DNA from: Rhodocollybia butyracea
Taxonomy: Eukaryota > Basidiomycota > Agaricomycetes > Agaricales > Omphalotaceae
NCBI GenBank assembly: GCA_015501585.1
Contig: JADNRY010000280.1
Span: forward strand, 1-64,000
DNA: 64,000 nucleotides
Reading direction: 5' to 3'
Shown: positions 21,201 to 32,682 of the stretch, piece by piece
How the letters are laid out: each line of letters begins with the position of its first letter
Position numbering within the stretch: position 1 is the stretch's first letter
The notes under the pieces: model-generated
The model's input: only the letters and a program-made list of their open reading frames with translations
The model's database searches: none
Told to the model about the DNA's origin: nothing
Made by a program: the position numbers and the translations under genes

Positions 21201-23782
21201 AGCAGCATGTAGCTGATGAGCCTGACTTACGTGTACCAACTCAGCTGCCCCAGGATGTTCAAATCCTTGTTGACGCCTATTGTCAGAACACACCTGTCTT
21301 AACCATTACTTCTCGAAATATGATGCTAGCTTACTGTGGTAAGAGTATCAATGGTTTATCTCCAGAATTCCAATACATGTACATGGGATTCTTTAAAGTT
21401 ACTTCCGTCAAAGTTAGTGTCTCTTATCCGTCTGAGCTGCCTAATGACTCAAAGCGTTTTACAGGAAGAGCGTGTTTTCAGACCTTCCGCAGATTCTGCC
21501 AGTGGTATTTTAGTCTCTTCCGAATACTCATTTGGTAAAGTTCAGTACACATTCGGCCTAGAATGGATAGCTGCTGGAGAAGAAGATCTACAACTACCTA
21601 TGCATTTGAACCTCGATCGACCATGGTGGTGTGACGCTACAGATTGGAAACAAGCCTCTGAAAAGCATGTAGCTTTTCATCAAGGTGCAGGTACCGAGTT
21701 TCAAGCTCCTGTCAATACAACGCTTACCGAGGAAGGCGCTCGATCAACCTCACTTTCGACCTTTCGGGAGAAGGGATGTAATTTAATCGATAGCCCGCTT
21801 TTGACTGTTGCGCATATGGGCGACGAAGACAGCCAATCTACACCGCGCTTCCGGAAACGACGCCAGGCAGACCAGAACTACGCCTCTCGAAATAAGCCTA
21901 TGGCGCCTCGGTGCCCCAGTATCGTATGGCTTGCACTTCAAGCGAGTACATTTGATTCACTCAATTGGTACTGCAACTCTTGTGGAAAGCTGAACCGTCA
22001 GAGGTTTTTTAGAAGGAGAAAGTGCAGTAGTTCTTTCTGCATGGTATACTAGCTTTTGGATTATGAAACCCCCTGTCTAATTTCGATTCGTCGCCTTTAT
22101 AGGATGCTCCAATCACAGCTTGCCGCGTTCAGCAACTGGAACATATTCGTTTCATTGGCCAGCAAAGTCCCCTCGTCTTTCCCTTGAACAACATGCCCAA
22201 GTATATTGATCTCTTTACTGTAATCACTGAATGGGATGACGGTATGAGAACTGTGGCATACCCCGTGTGGAACAAGAACATCATGGAGCGCATACTTGAG
22301 GAGGCCGAAGAACAGATACACTCTGTGGCTTCTCCCTTCGGCCCTTGCATTTTTTCAGGTGGAATTAGTACTGCTGATTTCGCCTCAAGAACCGTCAAGC
22401 AAGAGGCTTTGGAATACTTGCCGTCGAACAATGTTCCGGAAGTAACTCGAGTAGAACGGATTCTCCAGTCTGCCCAGGTTTATGGACTTCCTCACTTGGC
22501 CCAGCACATCCGAGATATTGAAAATAAGAAGAAAGTCATGGCGAAACACTTATTCACTTGCAACGATCCTCGTCTCCAGGACGAGCAGACTGAATTACTG
22601 GGCTCTATACAGGAGACACTGGTTCTTCAGAAAATGGCCTTGGACAACTGTGCGTTTTCTTCCAACCACACTGAAAAAAACCGAGCTAAGACTCGTTTAC
22701 AGCGCCGTATTTTAGCTACGTCGCCGGCCTCGTACATGGCAACTCCTTCGCATCAGACTATATCAATTCTAACGTCCAACCGGTTCCATGGGAGGATGCA
22801 CCTCCATGTATCGAACAAGCTCGGGGTCTCATGCATCACCTTGCAACAGTATATGGAGAGATATCGGAACTGCCTCTCTTGACACAGTTGACTGTTCTTG
22901 GATGGACAGCTACCGGAAGGAAGAAGGTTAGCCAGCCACTTTGGTTATACCAAGTTGCTCAGTATCATTCGCAGGGGGAGCATTGTCTTCGGGCAAAAGA
23001 AAAGACTATTGTCATCATGGTTCTTGGACATGAACTTGGGGTCAGAATTGTTCCAAAATCGGGATTTCCTGCGAATTCGTTACGGTTGAACAAGGTCGAC
23101 ATGAATCAAAACAGAGCCTGTTGAAGCATCTATCGTAGCTTCGCAAAGTCCCTCGTTTATGGCTGTGCGCTCGGATGTTGTGGTAACAGATAATCTGGAT
23201 GTGCCGTCGGCGGGTGTAACTACTATGGTGGAGTCTCTCGAAAGGCCTGCTCCTGTCTTAGTTTCCCAACTTGGTTCTGCTGCTTCAACGGAAACTGCTC
23301 AACATCCAACGATGCTCGGCTATTATTCAGATGAAGTACACCCGTCGATAATGACGAAAGACCTACCGGAACATACCTCGACTTGGGAAGCTGCGGTTGT
23401 CACAGAGGCAAACCTAGAAGGCTTGATTCGTATGGCATCTGACCCGTTAGAACTATTTGAGCCATATGACGAAGAGATTACAAATAACGAAGAGGACATA
23501 TGCGACACTAAGTCTTCCTGGCTCGGGGGAGTTGAGAAGGACTTCGAAGCGGATGGCGTAGACGAATCTCAACGTAGGCGCGTAACGACGAAGAGAGCTA
23601 CTGCCGTCAAGGAGGATATGCAGTTCCTCCTCGTCCACGGCGATGTACTATTGTTGTCGGGTGATGACTTTGACTATGGGATTGAACGAAAGGGAATGGG
23701 ACTGTGTAAGTATCCTCTCGGCATGATAATGAGACAGATGCTGATTACCTTTTAACTCTTAGTACTCGTTGGATCTACATAA
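18250..23782 (+). CDS. Large nuclear protein: AT-hook, Cys zinc knuckle and AlkB-like C-terminal domain
   Basis: About 1,700 codons in roughly ten exons. Near the N-terminus KKRGRKPK is an AT-hook-like DNA-binding motif. A long Ser/Pro-rich region with basic patches follows. Around 21.3-22.0 kb is an ordered domain (LAYCGKSINGLSPEFQYMYM, then YTFGLEWIAAGEEDLQLP). It ends in a likely zinc-binding motif, WYCNSCGKLNRQRFFRRRKC plus a further Cys (CxxC...CxxxxC). The C-terminal part has the order of AlkB-like 2OG-Fe(II) domains: SYVAGLVHGNSFASDYI, VQPVPWEDAPPC, TVLGWTATGRKK, KTIVIMVLGHELGVRIVP, LVHGDVLLLSGDDFDYGIER and a final GMGLLLVGST. I do not see the HxD iron-binding pair, and the second His position appears to be Tyr, so the domain may be catalytically inactive. 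The exon join between about 23,070 and 23,150 is unresolved. Function unknown; nuclear location is inferred. Confidence 0.75.
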
Positions 23783-23977
23783 CCAAACTGGAATATATGT
23801 ATCATATTTTATTTACGCGTTTCTGTGTGTAGCTGTGTTGTTCATTTTGCATCTTTCTACAAAACAAATGGTCAAAAACGCGCCTGGGCGCTAATTAACA
23901 CGCGTGTAGAGTCACATGGTCACTATTTTACTCTGTTTGATGTTTCCAAATTGAAATTCTCGCCGCATGCTTGGATA

Positions 23978-26900
23978 ATGGAGACGCCGACTGCGATACC
24001 CACAATTCCTCGCCTTAGAGTCAGTAGAGAAAACCCACACCAATCTACGGTCTACGACTACTCTGGCTCTCAGGCAGGCCCTTCTCGTTTACAATCTTCT
24101 ACAAATCTATTGGACCTATATAATCTCTCCGGGGATGCTGACGACGATGAACAGGAACAAGATACACCCAGATTACCTACTCTATCTACTCTACCAATCG
24201 AAATCACGTCTAATTTACCAGACGTCACCCCTGCAGCCCGGCTGAAAGCAGTTCTGGAGCGGACCAGCGCAAGATCAAAACCGCCGCCAGCTCCAGCTCC
24301 TTTACCATCGTCTGCTTCTCTCAGCGAGTTTTCAGACTTCGAGATACCAACTATTGGTAATTCACAGACTAGCCTTGCACGAGAAACCCTGCATAGTTTA
24401 TTCTCTCATGCGCTCCGGGAAGCTGGAGACACGCCACAGAAGAGTGCAAAAGGAAAGATGAAAAGGCGAAATAGCATAGATCCCAGCGAATTCGAGTCCA
24501 GTCCAAGGGTATCCAGGAAAGACAGGACTGACCTCAAAGGCAAACGAAAAAGCATGTCCGACGATGAGTTCAGTGTATCAAATGGTGCGTTGTTTGAAGC
24601 CTCTTCAGTCATGGGCTAAATTATTTTCACAATAGTGTCATCGCATGCTGCAGTTTTTGATACCTTACGCCAACGCCTGGATTCAAGCAGTCGGCAGTCC
24701 CCCGCCAGTAATGTTGACCGTAATGCCACCTCGCTCGCTGTCTTTTCTAATACTGATTTCCCTTGTTAGCGGATGCAAGTCTAGATGCTGTTAAATTCAT
24801 GCAAGAGTTGAATGCTTCCCAATTCATGGCTCCCGTCGCGACAAGTACTCCTCAGCACTCTTTGAAGATGTCTGTCAACTCTCAGTTCCAAACAAGTACG
24901 TGATCTCATAAGTCCCATTGCTCTTGTTGACGTGCAAAAGATCTTATGGACCAGGATTCGGAAATGCAACAGGCTATGCGAGACTTGGACAGCTACGAAA
25001 ATTCTCTCCCCGCAGGTTAGATAGAAATCACGCTCAAGATGCACTGATACTAATACAGAGTCTTCCATCTTAAAAAAAAGCTAATACCTCCAAACCTACT
25101 AATTATGTCGCACAACCCGATCGTTCTCACTGTACGTCTCCTGTTTCTTGTTCATTCTTGTTCATCTCCCATCTTACGCATATCTCCAAAAGCTTCCGAT
25201 ATATTGCGTTCCGGACGCCAGAAAACTGATATCCTCAAAGCGGACAGTCTTCACCTAAGTCGATCTAAGGAATCTATAATAGACCTGCATGAGCGTGAAC
25301 GCGAGTGGAATAAACGCCATACATTGGTCATACAATCTCAGACACGAAACATCAACATTCCCTCCCTGTTTCTACAAGTCACGGTCACCGGCCATTGTCT
25401 CGAAATGGAAGCACCGTCTCACTACACAACGACGACGCTCCAAGCGCTAGTTCTCATGACTGTATGAAATCAGTTTTTCCTTCACATTGTATCCTGAGTT
25501 GTCCTTTTCAGATCATTCTCGGCCGAAAGAAAAACCTCAGGAACACAATGTTGACAACACGAATTGGGCTCATCCTCGCTTGACACCAAGTCCATCTCTT
25601 CCCTCTCCTTCCGAACGTCTTCGTACGACCAGCTTCAGCCCTCGCCCAACTTCAAGGCTTTCGACTTCATCACCTCGACCGTCACATCACCATTCTCGCT
25701 CTTCATCAAGAACTAGCTCTCCTAATGGCTCATTGTTCAGCTTGAATTCCGATGTAGAGGTCGAAGAGTCGATCAAAGCTGAAATATATCATGAGAGAGA
25801 ACGTAATTGGAATGCGCCCCGACCCAGTTGGCTTCAGCATCCCTCGCATGACCGACCATCATCTAGCGTCGGCATGCACTCCCCATCAGGGGAACGTGTG
25901 CGGACACTTAGTTTTCCTAGCCGACCTGATTCGACGTCGCCAACTTCGCCTCTTCATTCGAGCCGACAACGATATGATTCGCGTGAATTCTCACAATCAT
26001 CTTCCCGCACATCTTCTCGCGCAAGTTCGAGAGGGTCGTTGAGCTCCAAAGGTCATGCAGACCTTGATGAAGAGCGCATCCATGAGCAGGAAAGAAACTG
26101 GAATTCACCCAAACAACACTGGGGACCTCATTCAAGGTCAAATTCCACGGATCCCTTGCATTCCCACTCGCACACCCCTTCTAGCGCTCTGAAGCGCACT
26201 CGAAGTCTGAATCAGAAGGTTTCTACTCCATCTCCCGGTTCCTCAACTTCATCAAATCACTTTTCCTTGGAAACCTCAGCGAGTGCGAGACGGCGGGCAG
26301 AAAGTCTAAAATCAACCAAAGCCCCGCCAATGCAATTTTCTTCTCCAGTTCACGTGGAAGGCAGATCGAGGCACAGAGTCTCGTTGTCTTCTATGTCCCC
26401 TCCATCCAGCAAACGACCTACCGTACCGTCAACGCGTTCAGATAGCTATCCTGCCCGACCTCGTTCCCCTTTACCACCGCTTCCTAATGCCCAACATCAA
26501 CTAAAAAAGGAAAGCAGTCCCCTCTTCCCATCCTCGTCATTGCAGTTGCAGCCTCTGTCGCAAATTATACCCCCTCCTGAGTCGACGAATTCTCCCTCTC
26601 TTACACACAAGCTTCCGTCAAGCGACACTCCTTATCGGATTTCAAATCTGAACAGCAGATCTAGTTATATACCCGTGAGGTCGTTGTTAAAGCCGGAACC
26701 GCTAGGTGCTGTGTTGGCAGCCAGATCACCTTCGGCCTCGCTGTATGATGACCAGGAAGTCCAAGAGAAGGCGGCCCAAGATGTAAACATTCGACCGATA
26801 TCTAAGATATTCGTAGAGGAGAAGGATAAAATGCAGGGGCAAGAGGAGCAAGACACCAAGAGTGATTCCACTGGTATGTTTCATGTTTCATGTGATATGA

Positions 26901-28618
26901 GTTTAGCAATTTTTTCCCCACAGATACTGATACGGAGGCTGACTACCACGATCAAATTGCCCAAGAAAGAACACCCACTCTACAACCAAATGCAGTACTC
27001 CCTTCTGACACGCCTAGTTGTTTGGAAGCTTCGTCGTCGTCTGTCTATGAATCCTTCTCTAGTGAAGTAAGGCTTCAAAAGATCATATCATCACCTCCTT
27101 CCCCTCCATTGTCTTCTCCATCTGATGGACCTTCGACCCCCGATGCTGAAGCGTCACTCTCTCTTCCGAGTACACCTCCTCGCCAAAGCACATTCAACTC
27201 TTTCCAATTGGAGTTCCGAACTCCCTCCCCTCCGAAGAATCTTCCGGACCTCCCCGGACCTCCTTCTTCCACCTCTTCCGATAATGAGAATATTATTGCC
27301 ATTACCGAAAATTTGACCGGTCTTAAGACGCCTAAACCACCCGGTGCTTGGGCAGCAACACCTGCTCAAACTAATTACCTTCTTCGCTCACATTCTCTGC
27401 CTACCGATGATGAGAATGATAGTGGCTTAGCAACCCCTGCCGCGTCTCTTTCCAGAGCTGCGACAATGCCCCCACAGACACCTGCTTTACCCGGAGCATG
27501 GTTAAACACCCCTGCAAATAAGAAGAGTGTTCGGTTTCAAGAAGAGCCCTCATTAGATTCGGAATGCAACACTGACACTCACTCTGTAAAGCAAGACAAA
27601 GTGGTCACTTCGGTAAAATTGGAACCTCCTCGATCCTTTCCTGGTCCAACCCCTACGATAAGCAGCTCTGACAAGACTCATAACTCTTCGCCTTCTCATT
27701 CTCGCAGCCCGCGTAAAACTGCTACAATACGAGTGATGGACTCTTTTGGCCGAGAGGAGAAGAACGATTCTTCGTCCAGAAACGGTAGCATTCGAATTGT
27801 GGATGCTATGGGTCGCGTGGTTGAAGATACAACGGAGTCAAGTTCCGCTACGCTTGACGGTATTCCGACTAGTCGCACTGAAGCTCTGGGACGGGTCCGC
27901 AATGGTCTACACGCTCTTGCTGAAGAACTCAAGGATGAAGAAAGGTAGGTGACATACATTTTTTTTGATTGTTGTCTAACGACAGTGTAGCAGATCTCGT
28001 CCTACTACATCAGGACACGTCCAGGATCGCATTCGTAAGCTTGAACGAACATCCAGCGAAGCTCGGGAATCCCGCCAGCGTCTCAACACGGAAATATTCG
28101 CAAACGGGGAAGATATCAAAACTAAGCTAGCCCCTTTACGCGCCAGCATGCAGCGATCCACTTCTTCCTTTGTACGCATTTTTCGCCTTCCAGTCATTCA
28201 TCTTCCTTACGATTTTTTTCAGCTTCCTCCTCCTTCGGCTCGTCGCTCAACTAGCCGTTCTTGGCTGATTTGGGGCCTTTTGCAGCTCTTTATCGTATTT
28301 ATAATGTACAGGTTCGCTCTTCATTTCATGACATCGAACTTGTTATAACCCAAAGGCTGTAGGGCTGCAAAATCCTTTGCAAAAAACACGTTCCTCACGA
28401 CCTATTACGAGCCGCTCTATCCTGATCTCTTCTTCTACACGACTTTGCCAACAAACTATTGCTCTTCGCCGTCATTTATGGATGTTCTACGACAGGAGGG
28501 CTTCAGGGCTTCCATCCTACAAGTTCTGGATTACATAGCTATCATCTTCTCCTATGGGCGACTTCCTTGCCAGTATGACCTTCATAACGACCGCAATGCC
28601 ATCTGGCCACCCACTTGA
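23978..28618 (+). CDS. Large Ser/Pro-rich protein with ERxWN repeats and C-terminal membrane segment
   Basis: A multi-exon gene of about 1,350 codons beginning METPTAIPTIPRLRVSREN. I do not recognise a named family. An early conserved helix (ARETLHSLFSHALREAGDTP) is followed by a basic region. The middle contains at least three copies of a motif HERExWN: HEREREWNKR, HERERNWNAP and HEQERNWNSP. Two copies of a second motif follow (KPPGAWAATPA and ALPGAWLNTPA). Directly after comes KKSVRF, which fits the RVxF docking consensus for protein phosphatase 1. A coiled segment (QDRIRKLERTSSEARESRQR) precedes a single hydrophobic segment (SWLIWGLLQLFIVFIMYR) and a short tail rich in aromatic residues, ending AIWPPT. 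The layout suggests a tail-anchored protein of the nuclear envelope, ER or spindle pole body, but this is inference. Many short introns make exact exon limits approximate. Confidence 0.7.
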
Positions 28619-29129
28619 ATCATATACGGAACCTCAATTATCATTAACTACTTTGCACATGGTTGTAAATATGATCGACTTACAATGCTGTATAGGCTCA
28701 GGACAATGCGCATGACTCTGAGTACTAAGTGCTAACCGCCGATCCTTAGGCCTAGGATTGGCGTCACGATTAGTTCCTCGCTGACTGAAATTTTTTATGG
28801 TCAGTATTACCCAGTAAAGCCTAGAGGAATTGTCGTCAGGGTTGCTCCGGGGTTGCTGGTAATATTATATTTCTTCGCCGGCAGCATCGGGTGAATTTTT
28901 TTTCTTTCACAGAGTTTCTCTGACAACGCTTTCTGACTCTTCTGATGCCGACTTTGGCTCTTATAAAGGCTCTGGGTACGAAGATGTTTCTTTATCACTT
29001 CGAACCTTGACTGTCTTGAAGGCATCCTCTTAACTTTCTTTTCATTCGTACTTTTTCTTTTCGTCTGCGTCTTACACGTCAGCCCTAGCGGTCTTTCTTT
29101 CGATTTCCGTCTTGTTTTTAATTGCTACA
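28619..29129. other. Gap: promoter region of the small secreted protein gene
   Basis: No gene is seen. The region ends in a TATA-like box and a long CT-rich stretch (about 29030-29110) just before the secreted protein start, typical of strongly expressed fungal genes. Confidence 0.5.
28961..28968 (+). promoter_or_regulatory. TATA-like box upstream of the small secreted protein gene
   Basis: TTATAAAG lies about 160 bp before the ATG at 29130, with a pyrimidine-rich tract between. The role is inferred from sequence and position. Confidence 0.5.
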
Positions 29130-29942
29130 ATGCCTCGTTTTACTCTCATCGCCTTTTTCGGTTTCTTCCTTGCAGGAATTGCGTCTGCTGCTCCCATTCC
29201 TGCCAAGGTTGGGTTGATCGCTCGTGCCAATGCCACCACTACCTTCACTGAAGAACCGTACGCATTACCACTGCTGTTGAGACTGATCGCTTAACTGGCC
29301 ATGTCCTCAGTTACTCAGAATTCCAGATATCTGACGGTGTCGGAGGTACCGCTGTCGACCAAGCGAACGCTGTATTTGTCGGCAAGTCCCACGTTGGTCA
29401 ATGTCACTTTTTCTTCGCTAAGTGTTTTCTAGAGCCCTTTGCCAATGTTGACCTCACCACAATAAGCGCAGACACTCTGGACGCTATCAACTCTATGCGT
29501 CTGGCAGCAGAGTCCGCAGAGACAGACGAATTTGACCCTCAAATTGATGCGGCGAGTGGGGCCACGGGTACTGATTTCCAGTGTTGTAAGACTGCGAGAT
29601 CTGCTCACCAAGCTCTACAGCTGCTGCACTCCAAGTTGGCAAAATCAAGAACAAGGTCCTGAAATTGACTGCTGAGATTGAAGACATAAACATCAAGGTA
29701 TGCGACATCTACAAATAAAGTACCCGTAATAAGATGCTAAACATATTGGCCAGATCGCGCAAGCACAAGCTAGTGGTGCAGACACTTCGAGTCTTGAGAG
29801 CGACCTTAGTAGCGAGCAGTATGCTCTTTTTAATTTTCCCATGTTAATACGCTTCGATTGACGCCTTTTCAGGACTAAACTGAACTCAAACATCGCCTTG
29901 GATCAAGCTAACGCTGGAAAGATGTCGCAGGGTGTGGCGTAA
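29130..29942 (+). CDS. Small secreted protein, conserved Agaricomycete type
   Basis: A small protein of about 175 aa with a clear signal peptide (MPRFTLIAFFGFFLAGIASA, predicted cut near ASA-APIP). The mature part has the pattern of a family of small secreted proteins common in mushrooms: YSEFQISDGVGGTAVDQANA, VFVEPFANVDLTT, AAESAETDEFDPQIDAASGA, LQVGKIKNKVLKLTAEIEDI and a helical tail with QAQASGADTSSLESDLSSEQ-like composition. It lacks the many cysteines of hydrophobins or typical effectors, and its function is unknown. Six short exons are joined; one intron (29382-29432) has a GC donor (GCAAGT). I chose the start at 29130 over the upstream in-frame ATG at 29112 because it begins the signal peptide cleanly. 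It converges with MED1. Confidence 0.85.
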
Positions 29943-30151
29943 ACGGGAGTCCCCAATAGGAGAATTTCTCTTACATACGTCTGTAACATACATAGTGCGA
30001 TAGGCTTGAGAATTGGTTCAAATAGTATAAAGTGTGGTAAACATTCACTGCAAATGTCCGTTGTTGTTTGATAGTACAGTGTCATTGCAATGTAAAGCCA
30101 CCACCGGGATTCACTCACATTACGATAAGAATTTCAGCTACAGTACTTATG

Positions 30152-32534
30152 TTACAATGACCCGTGTGCTTTTGTCCATACACGCCCCGACAGCCCCAGT
30201 GTACCACCCCGACGACAAATTTCCTCCATGACCTCGGGCCTCAAATCAACACCCATGGCGCCATTGAGTTCTACGTTGACACCGCGAGGCTTTGTCTCGT
30301 CAAACGAAACACATATTTCTACCAGCCCTGAGATGGGTGGTCGTTCGGGCGAAGTCATAACAATTTTCGTACGCCGAACTCGGGACGCCATCTCGTTTAA
30401 GTCGGGGTTTGCAAAGATTGGACCAGGTGTTCCGCTATGAGAGGGAACAAACACGTTGACTGGTATCTTAAGAGGTATTATTGATCCTATTTTAGAGAAT
30501 AGTTCATCAGTAAGCTTACGGTGGAATAATCATGCATACCAGAAAGGATGGCATCCAAGTCTGCCTCTACAACATTTTTCTGTTCTTCCTCTAGTTCGTG
30601 GGGTAGATTCAGTCCTTCAGGACTCCACTTGCATCCCGATAAAATTTCATTTATCCAGCACTGCTCACGGACAACCTGGGAGGGTGCCTGTTAGAATTGT
30701 TCAAAAGCACGATAACGTCTACTTGCTTCAAGCACACCCCAGACTTCTTTCATGCTATTGACAGGTACCTTTTGAAGAAAAAATCCTGGTTCCTCTGGTG
30801 CAGTGAGACGCAACTGCAGAGGAGGGTGAACGGATGTCGGAGAGTGCTTTTAGGCGTTGATTAGCTTTATCATGGGAATCACGGAAATCAAGACCTACGT
30901 AGACTGCGATGTAGTGCTCTGGAGAGGCCAACCTCGACGGGTTCTGGTTGATCTACACGTACCTTTCATGAGTAAGATCCCAATGAAACAGTAAAATGAC
31001 CAATTACCAACAGATCTACCCAACTTCCACTACCATAAGACATCATACCCACCGTATTTATCGTTTCCATACTGCTCAGCGGATTGATAACGAGTTCGAT
31101 TTCTCGCATTCGAGATTGACTCATGACGACTCCTAGAGTTTTTCCACCTTGTGTGAAATCAATGACCCAAACATTCCGTCCAGGCGATTCGTGGTCTGCG
31201 GGATCTAAGGCGGTTGTTGAAAGGTCTGCAAGCTGTGGAAAGACGTGCTCCAGCTCTGATCCTCCGGGAACAAGCGGGAATGTTGGCCGCGCAGTCAATG
31301 TAGGGATAGACATTGAAGCGGGAAATATGTGGGTTTCGACAGGAGAGGAAAGGGCAAGCGTGGCAATTGTGGCTCCTCGTGGAAGAGAAGCCAGTGAAGA
31401 ACGAAGATGAGTGAGAGGTATGTCGAATTTTGGAAGATTTTCATTGGTATCCGCAGGGAGTTTTGAAGAACTGCGAAGTAGAGAAAGATAGGCAAGTGGA
31501 GAAAGATAGGTAAGGAAAGATAGTGATGGTGATTTCAAATACGGTAGTGGAAGTGTGTGTGCTCTGAGAAGGAATATGTCGAGGGGAGGACGCGTCGCGG
31601 ACAGCGATCTAACGAAATTTGAGCATACACATTTACAGGGAGATGCACTACACTTACAATGCTACAGCTTCGGCCTCGCTTTTTGAAAAGGTTTCGACCA
31701 CGGTACAAAGCTGATCAACATCTACAAACCACCTTACTCCACCATCTTCCTTCCGCTCAGCTAGCCTATCTAGCATAACCAAATAGCGAAAATGCTCCAA
31801 GATGATGCTTCCCAGCCTGGCAGCTTCAACCAGATTCCGACAATCATCAGGTTTTTGGACCTCTGAGAAGAATTCTTGGAAACTGTTCTTTAGAAATGCA
31901 TCAAGTGACAACGAGCCATCCATAATCGTTGACTCGGAACCGCTGATGGCATAAGAAGTTTTAGCTTTGGAAACGATGATTTTTGGGTCGGAAGTATTCG
32001 CTTTCTCGATGGAAAGCTCAAGATCGACGACAAGGACTTTGCCACCAAACACAAAACTGATGTTTCCGTCGCCTACTTGGTCCTTGAAAGTTTCCATCCC
32101 AACCAATTTGCCCCATGCTTCACAGCGGAGGACACACCAATCGACAAGCACAGATCTGTCCTGGGGAATATCCTCCCCATAGCTGGCTTTTGGCCGCTGC
32201 TTAAGAGCATGTACGGTTTGTTGAATATTGAGATCTGACTGCATCATTGTTTAGTAGATTACGCGTCCTTAAGTAAAAGAATGAGTCTCACAAGATGCAA
32301 TGAGCGCGACAAAGTCGCTTGTTGGCGCAAAAGCGAAACAAGTTTTGTATTGGTTAAATCGGCGGATAGATATTGATTCAAGGAATTAACAAGCTGATCT
32401 GTAGCTTGAACGATATCCTGAAGAACACCGCAACTCTTTTCTGCGGATGAATCGAATGGATGTGATGAGGAAAGACCTTCATAAACCTGGAAATTTTGGA
32501 TCGTAGAAAGAAGGGTTTCAGGTAGAGAGTCCAT
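30152..32534 (-). CDS. MED1: Mediator complex subunit 1-like protein (MED1)
   Basis: Fungal MED1 is a middle-module subunit of Mediator, linking activators and RNA polymerase II. The product is about 690 aa in several exons. The N-terminus (MDSLPETLLSTIQNFQVYEG) is followed by a helical segment and then GDGNISFVFGGKVLVVDLEL, which resembles the MED1 domain motif. Further parts include TSYAISGSESTIMDGSLSLD, an alpha-helical LVEAARLGSIILEHFRYLVM, a region with NVWVIDFTQGGKTLGVVMSQ, and a C-terminus with RPPISGLVEICVSFDETKPR ending AHGSL. Assignment rests on the order of these segments and not on a catalytic motif, so it is moderately sure. The start is 148 bp from the F-box gene start on the other strand, so they probably share a promoter. 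Confidence 0.7.
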
Positions 32535-32682
32535 ATAACAAAAGCGGACCGCAAATCTAGCCCGAATTCCGAAGCGGGATCAGATTTTCGGGCGCCAAAC
32601 ACGTCTGCCTTGCCAAAACCTCGTTCAGGTCACCAGTATTTTCCTTCTTCCCTCTTCCCCTCATCTTCTTGATCTCATACAT

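Noticed and set aside
18250..23782. KDZ/Dileera-type transposon carrying a TET/JBP oxygenase
   Set aside because: No transposase gene or terminal repeats were seen nearby, and the domain resembles AlkB more than TET/JBP.
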